Shown piece by piece: positions 1 through 8,785 of a stretch of DNA of 64,000 nucleotides (position 1 is its first letter; every line of letters starts with the position of its first letter). Below the pieces are notes generated by a model. The model was not told the DNA's origin, did no database searches, and saw nothing but the letters and a program-made list of their open reading frames with translations. Source of the DNA: Breoghania sp. (GTDB taxonomy: Bacteria > Pseudomonadota > Alphaproteobacteria > Rhizobiales > Stappiaceae); contig NZ_OY771475.1 in NCBI RefSeq assembly GCF_963674635.1, positions 1,612,001 through 1,676,000 on the forward strand, read 5' to 3'. Made by a program: the position numbers and the translations under genes.

Positions 1-770
1 GCGCCGGAGCGCTTGGAAAGCCCCTCACCGGAAGCGGTCGTCAGCAGGTTGTGATGGCCGAAAACGGGCGGCTCCGCCCCCAGCGCCCTGAAGATCGCGA
101 TCTGTACGGCGGTATTGGCCACATGATCCTCGCCTCGCACGACGTGGGTCATTGCGAGATCAATATCATCGACCACCGAGGGCAGTGTGTAGAGATAGGT
201 GCCGTCCTCTCGCTGGAGCACCGGATCGGAGAGCGAGGCGAGATCGACCGCCTGTTCGCCGCGACACAGATCCATCCAGGTAACGTCGCTGCGCCGCGTC
301 TCAAAAGGATCGCTTTGAAAATTCGGCAACAGGAAGCGCCAGTGCGGTTTCCGGCCTTCCGCTTCCAGCGCAGCGCGTTCCTCGCTGGTGAGCTTCAGCG
401 CCGAGCGGTCATAGACCGGCGGCAGCCCACGGGCGCGGCGACGCTTGCGGCGGCGGTCAAGTTCGTCCGGCGTCTCGTAGCAGGGATAAAGGAGACCGGC
501 CTTCTTGAGTTTTTCCGCAGCCGCGTCGTAAAGCGCGACGCGCGCGGACTGGCGCTCGATACGGACGGGCTCGATACCGAGCCAGCGAAGATCCGCAATA
601 ATCGCGTCGGCATATTCCTCGCGCGAACGCGCCGTATCCGTATCGTCGAGCCGCAGCACGAATTGCCCTTGGTTTTGCCGGGCCAGCAACGCGTTGAACA
701 GTGCCGTTCTGGCGTTGCCGATATGGATGTGACCCGTGGGCGAAGGGGCGAAGCGGACGGTTACGGTCAT
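1..770 (-). CDS. gltX: Glutamyl-tRNA synthetase, N-terminal part (runs off left edge)
   Basis: Charges tRNA-Glu with glutamate in the cytoplasm (class I aminoacyl-tRNA synthetase). The visible 256 residues begin MTVTVRFAPSPTGHIHIGNA, containing the HIGH-type signature (HIHIG) of the Rossmann catalytic fold. The second signature, in KMSKS position, appears as GEGLSKRSGA close to the window edge. The segment RRRKRRRARGLPPVYDRSAL is typical of bacterial GltX. The start at 770 gives the family N-terminus directly. The anticodon-binding domain and stop lie outside the window, so truncation is by the edge and not a mutation. Alphaproteobacteria often carry two GltX copies, one of which may be a Glu/Gln-discriminating or non-discriminating form; which one this is cannot be told here. 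Confidence 0.93.
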   Translation of the reverse strand, partial: MTVTVRFAPSPTGHIHIGNARTALFNALLARQNQGQFVLRLDDTDTARSREEYADAIIADLRWLGIEPVRIERQSARVALYDAAAEKLKKAGLLYPCYETPDELDRRRKRRRARGLPPVYDRSALKLTSEERAALEAEGRKPHWRFLLPNFQSDPFETRRSDVTWMDLCRGEQAVDLASLSDPVLQREDGTYLYTLPSVVDDIDLAMTHVVRGEDHVANTAVQIAIFRALGAEPPVFGHHNLLTTASGEGLSKRSG

Positions 771-934
771 GCTTTTCGCTGGTTGCCTTTGTTTGCAGTT
801 TCCCCGCGCGGTGGCGCGGCGGCAAGGTGATCAAGCCGTGTGAGCTTCTACTCCGGTTTGCCTGCCACGCCAATGTGGGCCGGTGGATTAGTTGGCGATG
901 CGGCGGCGATACCGGGCGGGTTTGGAGGTTGTGG

Positions 935-980
935 CCCATCCTTCGAGACAGCCGCTTTGCGGCTTCCTCAGGATGACGTT
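935..980 (+). repeat. REP-like palindromic unit, copy 1
   Basis: Begins CCCATCCTTCGAGAC, has a small internal hairpin AGCCGC-TTT-GCGGCT (950-964) and ends CCTCAGGATGACGTT. Its outer arms are the reverse complement of those in copy 2 at 1021-1067, so the two units form a large inverted pair. Units of this general form, pairing CATCCTTCGAGAC with CCTCAGGATGA, are common between genes in Hyphomicrobiales genomes (recalled, not searched). Confidence 0.75.
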
Positions 981-1020
981 GAGGATTGGGCAGGCCTCTT
1001 CAAAACCGCCCACACCCACC

Positions 1021-1067
1021 AACGTCATCCTGAGGAGGTCGCATCAGCGACCGTCTCGAAGGATGGG
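1021..1067 (-). repeat. REP-like palindromic unit, copy 2 (inverted relative to copy 1)
   Basis: Starts AACGTCATCCTGAGG and ends GTCTCGAAGGATGGG, the exact reverse complements of the two arms of copy 1 (15 of 15 bases each). The internal stem differs, GGTCGC-ATCA-GCGACC (1037-1052), and is still perfectly paired. That compensated change suggests structure, not primary sequence, is kept in the centre. Confidence 0.75.
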
Positions 1068-1086
1068 CTACAGACTCAAACGCCCC

Positions 1087-2757
1087 TCACCGTTTGTCGC
1101 GGAACCTGTTGGTGATCGGGTAGCGCCGGTCGCGGCCGAAATTGCGGCTGGTGACCTTCACCCCCGGAGGCGCTTGCCTGCGCTTGTACTCCGCCACATA
1201 GAGAAGGTTCTGGATTCGGTTGACCAGCGCCTCGTCGTGACCGCGGGCTGCGATTTCGGAAACGCCCATTTCGCGCTCAACGAGGCATTCGAGAATGTCG
1301 TCAAGCTCATCATAGGGCGGCAATGAATCCTGGTCGGTCTGGTCGGGACGCAATTCCGCGGAAGGCGGCTTGGTGATGATGCGCACCGGAATGACTTCAC
1401 CATCCGGGCCCAGCGCATCGGCGGGCCGGTTGGTGTTGCGCCATGCCGCCAGCTTGAAGACTTCCGTCTTGTAGATGTCCTTGATCGGGTTGAAACCGCC
1501 GTTCATGTCGCCGTAAAGCGTGGCGTAGCCGACCGACATTTCCGACTTGTTGCCGGTGGTAACCACCATTGGGCCAAACTTGTTGGAGAGCGCCATCAGG
1601 ATGACGCCGCGTGTGCGCGCCTGGATGTTCTCTTCCGTCACATCGGGCGTCAGCCCCTCAAACATCGGCTTCAGCGCAGTCTCCATCCCGGCAACGGCGG
1701 GTTCAATCGGCACCACGTCGTAGGCGACACCCAGCGCGCGGGCGCAGGCCTCTGCGTCCTCAAGGCTTTCCGAAGCGGTGTAGCGATAAGGCAGCATCAC
1801 GCAGCGCACCTTGTCGGCGCCCAGCGCATCCACCGCCATGGCCGCACAGATGGCAGAATCGATACCGCCGGACAGGCCCAGAATGACGCCCGGAAACCCG
1901 TTTTTGGTGACGTAGTCGCGAAGACCCATGACACAGGCGCGCCACTGCGCCTCCGCCAAGCCTGGTGTGGCGACGCGCGTGCCGTCCACGCATTTCCATG
2001 TCTCGCCCTCCCGTTTCCACGTGAAGGTGGCGACCGCCTCTTCGAACTGCGGCAACTGAATGGAAAGGGTGCGGTCGGCCTCAAGCGCGAAGGAGGCGCC
2101 GTCAAAAATCAGCTCGTCCTGTCCGCCCATCTGGTTGACGTAAACCAGCGGAAGTCCGGTCTCCACGACGCGGGCGACCTCAACCTGAATGCGCTCCTCC
2201 ACCCTATCGGCCCAGTAGGGAGAGCCGTTCGGCACGATCAGGATTTCCGCGCCCGTCTCCGCCAGGCACTCGCAGACCTCATCGCTCCATGTGTCCTCGC
2301 AGATCGGCACGCCGAGGCGCACTCCGCGAAAATCGACGGGACCCGGCAACGGGCCGGACTGGAAGACACGCTTTTCGTCGAACGGACCGTAATTGGGCAG
2401 GTCGACCTTGGAGCGCACGGCCTGCACCTTGCCCTCATCAAGCAGGCAGACAACGTTGTGCAGTTCGTCGCCAACCATCCACGGCGCGCCGATGAGGATT
2501 GCCGGGCCACCATCGGCGGTCTCGGCAGCCAGATCTTCCACCACCTGCCGACAGGCGCGGATGAAGGCGGGCTTCAGGACAAGGTCCTCGGGCGGATAGC
2601 CACAGATGAAAAGCTCGGAGGTGACCATCAGGTCCGCCCCCTCGGCGGTCGCGCGCGCACGCGCGTCACGCAGCTTTGCGGCGTTGCCGAGAAGATCGCC
2701 CATCGTCGGGTTGAGTTGAACGAGAGCGAGACGCAGCGTGTCGGTGATCGGTGTCAT
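1087..2757 (-). CDS. nadE: NAD+ synthase, glutamine-hydrolysing (nitrilase domain plus synthetase domain)
   Basis: Converts nicotinate adenine dinucleotide to NAD+ with ammonia taken from glutamine, the last step of NAD synthesis. The 556-residue protein has an N-terminal amidohydrolase domain with the Glu/Lys/Cys triad visible as E48 (TSELFICGYPPEDL), K117 (SKVDLPNYGPFDEKR) and C153 (PICEDTW). The C-terminal synthetase domain has the ATP pyrophosphatase loop SGGIDS at 296-301. Length matches the shorter glutamine-dependent NadE class. An upstream in-frame start at 2802 would add 15 unconserved residues; the ATG at 2757 gives MTPITDTLRLALVQLNPTMG, which matches the family start. It lies 127 bases downstream of the response regulator on the same strand. 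Confidence 0.95.
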   Translation of the reverse strand: MTPITDTLRLALVQLNPTMGDLLGNAAKLRDARARATAEGADLMVTSELFICGYPPEDLVLKPAFIRACRQVVEDLAAETADGGPAILIGAPWMVGDELHNVVCLLDEGKVQAVRSKVDLPNYGPFDEKRVFQSGPLPGPVDFRGVRLGVPICEDTWSDEVCECLAETGAEILIVPNGSPYWADRVEERIQVEVARVVETGLPLVYVNQMGGQDELIFDGASFALEADRTLSIQLPQFEEAVATFTWKREGETWKCVDGTRVATPGLAEAQWRACVMGLRDYVTKNGFPGVILGLSGGIDSAICAAMAVDALGADKVRCVMLPYRYTASESLEDAEACARALGVAYDVVPIEPAVAGMETALKPMFEGLTPDVTEENIQARTRGVILMALSNKFGPMVVTTGNKSEMSVGYATLYGDMNGGFNPIKDIYKTEVFKLAAWRNTNRPADALGPDGEVIPVRIITKPPSAELRPDQTDQDSLPPYDELDDILECLVEREMGVSEIAARGHDEALVNRIQNLLYVAEYKRRQAPPGVKVTSRNFGRDRRYPITNRFRDKR

Positions 2758-2884
2758 GATGGCGGATCGGCCCGGTCTGCTAATTGGGTTGGTACAAGCC
2801 AATTAGCCTCCCTCAGAGCAAAAGGCCAGAGGGCCACCTCTCAAAGACTGCAATCTGTGAAAGTTCAGGACTGCGCCGCGAAGA

Positions 2885-3481
2885 TCAGGCCGCGCGCGTC
2901 GCCTCGCCGCCGATTTCGGCCTGTGCCTCGACCTCGGCATCCACCGCCATGTGCCGGGCATCCGCCTCTTCCTCGGCGCGCTCCCGGGCGCGCCTTTGTG
3001 CGATCTCACGCAGCTTGGCACCATCTATGCCGGCGGCGCGCGGCAGCGGCCCGAAGTAGCCCGGCACGCGAATGAAGGGCCGGTCTTCGGTGACAATGCG
3101 CTCGATTCGGCGCGCCAGAGAACCCGGCGTCAGCGGCTTCTGGATGAACTCGTTCACACCAAGGCGTGCGGCGGTCAGCGCATGATCGCGCCCCGAAAAC
3201 GAGGTCAGCATGATGACGGGAAGCGTTGCGATGGACGATGTGGGATCGCCGCGCAGACTGCGCATGAAATCCTCGCCGCCCATGGGTTTCATCAGCCAGT
3301 CGCAGATGATGATGTCCGGGGCATCCCAGGCGATCTGCTCAAGGGCCTGACCGCCGTCGGAGGCTTCCGTGACCCGTCGTGTTCCAAGTTCCGCAAGCAC
3401 CGTCTTGACGGCGTTGCGCATGAACGCGCTGTCGTCGACAACGAGGAAACTCAAACCAGCCAGATCTATTCCGCAACGCAT
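2885..3481 (-). CDS. CheY-like response regulator with charged C-terminal tail
   Basis: A stand-alone receiver that probably relays a phosphoryl signal; no output domain is visible. In the 198 residues the receiver occupies about 8-130: acidic pair in VVDDSAFMRN, phospho-acceptor Asp in IIICDWLMKPMGGEDF, Thr/Ser in MLTSFSG and Lys in FIQKPLTP. The remaining ~65 residues are rich in Arg, Glu and Ala and end in a probable helical tail. A GTG 12 bases upstream (3493) is also in frame, but the GGAG at proper distance fits the ATG at 3481. No kinase gene is adjacent, so its partner is unknown. Such single-domain regulators are frequent in alphaproteobacterial chemotaxis and general stress signalling. 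Confidence 0.88.
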   Translation of the reverse strand: MRCGIDLAGLSFLVVDDSAFMRNAVKTVLAELGTRRVTEASDGGQALEQIAWDAPDIIICDWLMKPMGGEDFMRSLRGDPTSSIATLPVIMLTSFSGRDHALTAARLGVNEFIQKPLTPGSLARRIERIVTEDRPFIRVPGYFGPLPRAAGIDGAKLREIAQRRARERAEEEADARHMAVDAEVEAQAEIGGEATRAA

Positions 3482-3617
3482 GGCGCAGCGCACTCCAACG
3501 CGAATTACTCTACCACGCGTTGTTTTGACCCGACTTGCCTTGAAAAGGGGTTAATCCGTCAGCGCCTTCGTGTCATCACGCATGATGCGTGGCCTGCATC
3601 CCACCCGCTGGAACGCA

Positions 3618-3649
3618 AAAGGCCCACCGCCGCCATGCGATGGGCCTTT
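3618..3649 (-). terminator. Rho-independent terminator after the DAHP synthase gene
   Basis: Perfect 9-bp stem AAAGGCCCA (3618-3626) with TGGGCCTTT (3641-3649), followed on the minus strand by TTTTGCG. A second hairpin, CCCCGCGC-ATTT-GCGCGGGG at 3663-3682, lies between it and the stop codon at 3697. Confidence 0.8.
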
Positions 3650-3696
3650 CGTGATTTGAATACCCCGCGCATTTGCGCGGGGTCACCTTCAGGCGA

Positions 3697-5079
3697 TCAG
3701 GAAACGGCAGCAGCGCTCGCGTTGCGCTCCTCACGTTCCTTCTTGATGTTCTCCGCCACCAGGAAGGCCAGCTCCAGCGCCTGATCGGCGTTGAGGCGGG
3801 GATCGCAATGCGTGTGGTAGCGTGCGGACAGTTCGTCCTCGGAGATGGCCCGTGCACCACCGGTGCATTCGGTCACCGCCTTGCCGGTCATCTCGATATG
3901 GATGCCGCCGGGATGCGAACCTTCGGCCCGGTGCACGGCAAAGAAGGCTTCTACCTCCTCCAGAATGCGATCGAAGGGACGGGTCTTGAAGCCGGTCGCA
4001 GCCTTGATCGTGTTGCCGTGCATGGGATCGCAGGACCACACCACCTTGCGGCCTTCGCCTTCAACAGCCCGAACGAGCTTGGGCAGGTGGTCATAGACCT
4101 TGTCTGCGCCGTAACGCGCGATCAGGGTCAACCGGCCCGCCTCGTTGGTCGGGTTCAGCGTATCGATCAGGCGCAGGAGGTTGTCCGGCTCCATGGAGGG
4201 GCCGCATTTCAGGCCGATCGGGTTCTTGATGCCACGGCAGAATTCCACGTGGGCATGGTCCGGCTGGCGGGTGCGGTCGCCGATCCAGACCATGTGGCCG
4301 GTGGTGGCGTACCAGTCGCCGGAGGTGGAATCGATGCGCGTCAGCGCCTCTTCGTAACCCAGAAGCAGCGCCTCGTGGCTGGTGAAGAAGTCGGTGGACC
4401 GCAGCTGCGGGGCACTGTCGGGATCGACGCCACAGGCGCGCATGAAATTGAGTGCTTCGGAGATCCGATCAGCGATGTCCTGATAGCGCGAAGCCTGCGG
4501 GCTGTCCTTGACGAAGCCCAGCATCCACTGATGCACGTGGTCGAGATTGGCGAAACCACCCTGAGCGAAGGCGCGCAGCAGGTTCAGCGTGGCGGCCGAC
4601 TGCCGATAGGCCATCTCAAGACGCGCCGGGTCAGGCATGCGATCGGCTTCGGTGAAGTCGATGCCATTGACGATATCACCGCGGTAGCTCGGCAACTCCA
4701 CGTCGCCGATCTTTTCAGTCGGCGAGGAGCGCGGCTTGGCGAACTGTCCGGCAATGCGGCCCACCTTCACCACCGGCGAGGAGGCGGCGTAGGTCAGGAC
4801 AACCGCCATCTGCAGGAAGACGCGGAAGAAATCTCGGATATTGTCAGCGCGGTGCTCGGCAAAGCTCTCGGCGCAATCGCCGCCCTGAAGCAGGAAAGCA
4901 CGGCCCTCGGCCACTTCGGCGAGCTGCTTCTTGAGCTTGCGCGCCTCGCCTGCAAAAACAAGCGGCGGAAAGGTCGCAAGCTTCGCCTCGACGGCTTCCA
5001 GAGCCGCCTTGTCGGGATAATCGGGCACCTGCTGAATCGGCTTGGACCGCCAGGTCTCCGGTGTCCACTTCTCCGCCAT
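3697..5079 (-). CDS. 3-deoxy-7-phosphoheptulonate synthase, class II (plant type)
   Basis: Condenses phosphoenolpyruvate and erythrose 4-phosphate to DAHP, the committed entry to the shikimate pathway. The 460-residue product starts MAEKWTPETWRSKPIQQVPDY, the hallmark N-terminus of class II enzymes. Further family signatures are LQGGDCAESF, the substrate-binding stretch containing KNPIGLKCGPSM, the metal-site region SCDPMHGNT, and IHIEMTGKAVTECTGG. The start at 5079 has a strong AGGAGTGG ribosome binding site; the open frame extends to 5280 but that part is unconserved. The leader holds a GGCCCCG-CAA-CGGGGCC hairpin (5135-5151). It is monocistronic, with a terminator downstream. Feedback control in this class usually involves aromatic amino acids but cannot be read from sequence. 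Confidence 0.95.
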   Translation of the reverse strand: MAEKWTPETWRSKPIQQVPDYPDKAALEAVEAKLATFPPLVFAGEARKLKKQLAEVAEGRAFLLQGGDCAESFAEHRADNIRDFFRVFLQMAVVLTYAASSPVVKVGRIAGQFAKPRSSPTEKIGDVELPSYRGDIVNGIDFTEADRMPDPARLEMAYRQSAATLNLLRAFAQGGFANLDHVHQWMLGFVKDSPQASRYQDIADRISEALNFMRACGVDPDSAPQLRSTDFFTSHEALLLGYEEALTRIDSTSGDWYATTGHMVWIGDRTRQPDHAHVEFCRGIKNPIGLKCGPSMEPDNLLRLIDTLNPTNEAGRLTLIARYGADKVYDHLPKLVRAVEGEGRKVVWSCDPMHGNTIKAATGFKTRPFDRILEEVEAFFAVHRAEGSHPGGIHIEMTGKAVTECTGGARAISEDELSARYHTHCDPRLNADQALELAFLVAENIKKEREERNASAAAVS

Positions 5080-5323
5080 AATCCACTCCTGATCTTCCTT
5101 CGATCGGCGACGGGGCCCTCCCTGCCGATCCAGTGGCCCCGCAACGGGGCCTCTCCCATGGTGCGCTGCCGGGCGACCCAGGCTGGCCAACCTTTGGCGC
5201 AACGCCTTACGATGCGGCAAGTTTGTTGCTTCTTCGCGCGGCAGAGCCGCGTTATACACGCCACAGGCGGTTAAATCCAACGCTTAACCGCCCCCACACG
5301 GCAACCGCGAGGCGGGCGACGCG

Positions 5324-6049
5324 ATGCAACTTGAACACGACCACTCCCCCAAGGCAATCGCCGAACGGCTGGGAGAAGGCCCGAACGTCAACTACTTGCG
5401 CGACTGGGTCTATGGCGGGATCGACGGGGCCGTAACCACCTTCGCAATCGTCGCCGGCGTGATCGGGGCAGAACTTTCGGCCTCGATCGTGCTCATTCTG
5501 GGGCTGGCGAACCTGCTGGCGGACGGTTTTTCCATGGCAGCCGCCAACTATTCCGGGACCAAGACCGAGGTCGACGATTACCAGCGCCTGCACGCCATGG
5601 AGGAACGGCATATTGCCGTCGACCCGATGGGGGAGCGCGAGGAAATCCGCCAGATCTTTCATGCCAAAGGTTATGAGGGAGATGATCTTGAGATGATGGT
5701 CGACCTCATCACCTCGCGCCGCCAGACATGGATCGACACCATGCTGTCGGAGGAATTCGGCCTTGCCACAACGCTGCGCTCGCCCTTGCGCGCGGCTCTG
5801 ACCACGTTCGCCGCCTTCGTGATCTTCGGCTCCGTGCCGCTCATGCCATTCGTGTTCGCGAGCGGCGCAGGCCTGGCGGAGCTTTCGCTCGCCATGACGG
5901 CGGTGGTGTTCTTCGCCATCGGCTCCATGAAAAGCCGCTGGTCGACACAGAGCTGGTACGCATCGGGGCTTGAAACGCTGAGCATTGGCCTTGCGGCCGC
6001 AGGCATTGCCTGGGTAATCGGCTACTCGCTGCAGGGCTTTGCCGCTTGA
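5324..6049 (+). CDS. VIT1/CCC1-family membrane transporter (putative iron/manganese exporter)
   Basis: Members of the VIT/CCC1 family move Fe2+ or Mn2+ across membranes, typically away from the cytosol. The 241-residue protein has the family N-terminus YLRDWVYGGIDGAVTTFAIV and TM2 with LGLANLLADGFSMAAANY. A hydrophilic, acidic, probably metal-binding segment follows (about 85-145, with EERHIAVDPMGEREEI and YEGDDLEMMVDLI), then three more hydrophobic helices to the C-terminus. Five transmembrane segments match the family. It is divergent from the DAHP synthase gene with 244 bases between them. No Fur box was convincing in that gap. Substrate is inferred from the family only. Confidence 0.85.
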   Translation: MQLEHDHSPKAIAERLGEGPNVNYLRDWVYGGIDGAVTTFAIVAGVIGAELSASIVLILGLANLLADGFSMAAANYSGTKTEVDDYQRLHAMEERHIAVDPMGEREEIRQIFHAKGYEGDDLEMMVDLITSRRQTWIDTMLSEEFGLATTLRSPLRAALTTFAAFVIFGSVPLMPFVFASGAGLAELSLAMTAVVFFAIGSMKSRWSTQSWYASGLETLSIGLAAAGIAWVIGYSLQGFAA

Positions 6050-6228
6050 GACGCCATGCTCGCGACGTCTGGCGCGCCCCGTTGAACTGACGCGGATGCG
6101 GCAAGTTCCGTTCGCTTGACCTTTCGAGGACCAACCGGCACACTGCCTGCGTGTCGTGATCGGCCCCGACAGGTTCGCGCGCGCCGAACGACACGTTTTC
6201 CCCTTTCATGAAACCTTGAGGATGGCAC

Positions 6229-6768
6229 ATGTGTGACCATTTGTTTGTCGTGACCGGCGGGCCCGGTTCCGGCAAGAGCAGCCTTATCGAGGCTCTGGGC
6301 AGGCGCGGTGTGCAAAGCATGCCGGAGGCAGGCCGGGCCATCATTCGCGACCAGGTCCAGATCGGCGGGACGGCGCTGCCCTGGGACGATCGCTCCGCCT
6401 TTGCGCAGCTCATGCTCGGCTGGGAATTGCGATCCCATCACGAGGCTGCAGCCATGCCGGGTCCCGTGGTCATGGATCGCGGCGTTCCCGATGTCGTGGG
6501 CTACCTCACGCTGTGCGGCCTGCCTGTTCCGGACTATGTCGAGACGGCAGCACGACTTTTCGCCTACAACAAGCGCGTATTCCTGGCCCCCTTCTGGAGC
6601 GAGATCTTCACGCAGGACGCGGAGCGCAAACAAGACAGACAGGAGGCGGAAGCGACCTGCAAAGTCATGGCCGACACCTATGCTCGACTGGGCTACGAGC
6701 TGATCGAACTTCCTTTCCTCGACATCGAAGCGCGCGCGGATTTCGTCATGCGACACCTCCGGCTTTGA
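6229..6768 (+). CDS. Small P-loop ATPase (AAA_28/NadR-kinase-like)
   Basis: A 179-residue predicted nucleotide-binding protein. The Walker A loop is at the N-terminus, VVTGGPGSGKSSLIEAL (about 8-24). A second motif, VVMDRGVPDVVGY (about 82-94), resembles the Asp-Arg stretch of nucleoside or ribosylnicotinamide kinase-like folds. The pattern, with EAGR after strand 2 and a C-terminal EADARAD-like helix, fits the AAA_28 group of small ATPase/kinases of mostly unknown substrate. It runs convergently with the glutamylcyclotransferase-like gene, 37 bases apart. No operon partner helps to assign a substrate; phosphorylation of a small metabolite is the most likely role. Confidence 0.75.
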   Translation: MCDHLFVVTGGPGSGKSSLIEALGRRGVQSMPEAGRAIIRDQVQIGGTALPWDDRSAFAQLMLGWELRSHHEAAAMPGPVVMDRGVPDVVGYLTLCGLPVPDYVETAARLFAYNKRVFLAPFWSEIFTQDAERKQDRQEAEATCKVMADTYARLGYELIELPFLDIEARADFVMRHLRL

Positions 6769-6805
6769 GGGGCGAACGACGGCTCGTTCCATCTCCGCCC
6801 TGCGC

Positions 6806-7390
6806 TCAAAGCCAGCACGCGCCGCCCTTGCGCAAGACATCGTCGAAAAGCGCTTGGGTTTGCGTGTCGATTTTCACCGCACGCGGATAGAGCGGCTCAT
6901 CCCGATCGGGCAGGATCGGCACATGCCAGCCGCATGTTGTCTCCACGAACTCGCGCACGCCCGCCTCGCCCCAATACTTGAAGAAACCCGCCAGCACGCA
7001 ATCGACATAGGATTGCAGGATCGGATGATCCGCATCGCCCCATCGATAGTGTTCGGCGCGCGCGGTGTAAACGAAGCCCGCCATCGGAGGGAGGCTCGGA
7101 TTGTCCGGGCGGAAAGCCCCGGCTGCGAGTTCGCAGCGCTCATAGCGCCATTCGCGTTCATCAAGGTCTGGAAGACCGCTTGCGTCTTCGCGCACCATCA
7201 GCCCGGCCACCTCGCGCGACACATCGGGGCGCACAGTCAGCGAACAGACGCCAAAATTGCCCATCCTGCCCGCGATGCGCCACTCCCGCCGCCAGCCGGA
7301 AAGACGCCCTGGCACAGCCACGCCATTTGCGGGCCGGGTGCTGTCATTCACCAGCGAACCGTATCCGAAATAGGAAATCGTGTCGGTCAT
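6806..7390 (-). CDS. Gamma-glutamylcyclotransferase-like (AIG2/GGCT fold) protein
   Basis: The GGCT fold typically releases 5-oxoproline from gamma-glutamyl compounds. The 194-residue product opens with the diagnostic nucleotide-like loop YFGYGSLVNDSTRP, which binds the gamma-glutamyl moiety. A central segment DEREWRYERCEL resembles the DxxEGYxR region of the fold, though the usual glutamate context is altered. The last third, including CGWHVPILPDRDEPLYPRA, is an extension seen in a subset of alphaproteobacterial members. The in-frame start at 7426 would precede MTDTISYFGYGS by 12 unconserved residues, so the ATG at 7390 is preferred. It is close to, and divergent from, a class V aminotransferase. 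The substrate is unknown. Confidence 0.75.
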   Translation of the reverse strand: MTDTISYFGYGSLVNDSTRPANGVAVPGRLSGWRREWRIAGRMGNFGVCSLTVRPDVSREVAGLMVREDASGLPDLDEREWRYERCELAAGAFRPDNPSLPPMAGFVYTARAEHYRWGDADHPILQSYVDCVLAGFFKYWGEAGVREFVETTCGWHVPILPDRDEPLYPRAVKIDTQTQALFDDVLRKGGACWL

Positions 7391-7503
7391 GCCCCGAAAG
7401 ATGCCTACATAACAAGACAAGGACAAGGGGCAAGTCGAGCCTTGCCATGGCCTTGCGAGCTTGTAGTCTCGCTATCTCCATTTTCGCGAAAGGGCTCTTC
7501 CGG

Positions 7504-8685
7504 ATGTCTTTGGATATCGATCGACTGCGCGCCGACACGCCTGGCTGCGCCCACGTGCTTCATTTCAACAATGCCGGTTCATCGTTACCCCCAAACCCTG
7601 CCCTTGAAGCGGTGATGGGGCATCTGAGGCGCGAAGCGGAGATCGGCGGCTATGAGGCAGCAGCCGAAGCAGCAGAGGCCTTGGACGATTTCTACGATGC
7701 AGCGGCAGCCCTCATCGGTGGCGCGCGGCACGAAATCGCCTTTATCGAGAACGCAACACGGGCCTGGGACATGGCCTTCTATTCCATTCCCTTTCGCCCC
7801 GGTGAGCGGGTCATCACCACGCAGGCCGAATATGTTTCCAACTACGTGGCCCTCTTGCAGATGAAAGCGCGGGCGGGGATCGAGATCGACATAATCGGGA
7901 ATGATGCGAGCGGACAGGTGGACCTTGCCGCACTGGAAGCCGCCATCACGCCAAAGACCCGTCTGATCTCGCTGACCCATATTCCGACGCAAGGCGGGCT
8001 CGTGAACCCCGCCGCGGAAGTTGGTGAGATCGCCCGGCGCAACGGCATTCTCTATCTGCTCGATGCCTGTCAGGCGGTTGGACAACTGGCGCTCAACGTG
8101 GAGGAGATCGGCTGTCACATGCTCTCGGCCACGGGGCGCAAATATCTGCGCGCCCCCCGCGGCACCGGTTTTCTGTGGGTGTCAGAGGACATACTCGGCG
8201 ATCTTGAACCGCCCTTTGTCGACCTGCAGGCAAGCGACTGGCTGTCGTCGCGCGAATACCATCTGAAACCCGATGCGACACGGTTCGAGACCTGGGAACG
8301 GTTTGCCGCCGGGCAGATCGGGCTTGCGGTCGCGATCCGCTATGCGCTTTCTCTGGACATGGAGAAGATCGAGGCGCGGGTGAAGCATCTGGCGGATTTG
8401 CTGCGCCGCGAACTGTCAGGCCTCGGCGGCGTGCATGTTCATGATCTGGGCAAGGAGAAGTGCGGGATCGTGACGTTCCTGAAAGACGGGGAGAGCCCGC
8501 TTGAGCTGCGCAAGAGGTTGCGCGCCGAGGAAATCAACATCACCCACACGCAGGCCAGCTCTTCCCGGCTCGACCTGCCCGTGCGCGGCCTGGACGCGCT
8601 CGCACGCGCCTCAGTTCATTACTACAACACCGAAGAAGAGATCGCCCGTTTCTGCGCGGCGGTGGCGGATGGGCAGGCAAGCTGA
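7504..8685 (+). CDS. Class V-fold PLP-dependent aminotransferase / C-S lyase family enzyme
   Basis: A 393-residue fold-type I PLP enzyme of the cysteine desulfurase/isopenicillin-N epimerase superfamily. Cofactor features are visible: N83-A84-T85 in ENATRAWD (phosphate/ring binding), D187 in LLDACQAVGQ and the Schiff-base lysine K213 in SATGRKYLRAPRGTGF. The N-terminus FNNAGSSLPPNPALEAV is typical. It lacks the SSGSAC-type catalytic cysteine loop of IscS, so sulfur transfer is less likely than lyase, epimerase or aminotransferase chemistry. The GRKYLRAPRGTGFLWV stretch resembles enzymes of the EgtE type (ergothioneine C-S lyase), but no other egt gene is near. The frame extends upstream to 7180; MSLDIDRLRADTPGC at 7504 is the family-like start. 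Confidence 0.82.
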   Translation: MSLDIDRLRADTPGCAHVLHFNNAGSSLPPNPALEAVMGHLRREAEIGGYEAAAEAAEALDDFYDAAAALIGGARHEIAFIENATRAWDMAFYSIPFRPGERVITTQAEYVSNYVALLQMKARAGIEIDIIGNDASGQVDLAALEAAITPKTRLISLTHIPTQGGLVNPAAEVGEIARRNGILYLLDACQAVGQLALNVEEIGCHMLSATGRKYLRAPRGTGFLWVSEDILGDLEPPFVDLQASDWLSSREYHLKPDATRFETWERFAAGQIGLAVAIRYALSLDMEKIEARVKHLADLLRRELSGLGGVHVHDLGKEKCGIVTFLKDGESPLELRKRLRAEEINITHTQASSSRLDLPVRGLDALARASVHYYNTEEEIARFCAAVADGQAS

Positions 8686-8700
8686 GGCCAGATTGTGGAG

Positions 8701-8747
8701 CCCATCCTTCGAGACGCCTGCTCGCGCAGGCTTCTCAGAATGACCTT
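8701..8747 (+). repeat. REP-like palindromic unit, copy 3
   Basis: Same left arm as copy 1 (CCCATCCTTCGAGAC), an internal perfect stem GCCTGC-TCGC-GCAGGC (8716-8731), then CTTCTCAGAATGACCTT, a diverged version of the right arm. It sits 15 bases after the aminotransferase stop codon. Confidence 0.72.
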
Positions 8748-8785
8748 GGGTGTGAGGTTGGTTCTTCGGGATATAACAACACGAT

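Larger units (their letters stand above)
771..1086. other. Intergenic region between nadE end and gltX start; holds a paired REP-like palindrome
   Basis: No credible gene. It lies upstream of gltX and downstream of nadE, so it should hold the gltX promoter. Its main feature is two palindromic repeat units in inverted orientation (935-980 and 1021-1067, listed separately). Confidence 0.7.
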
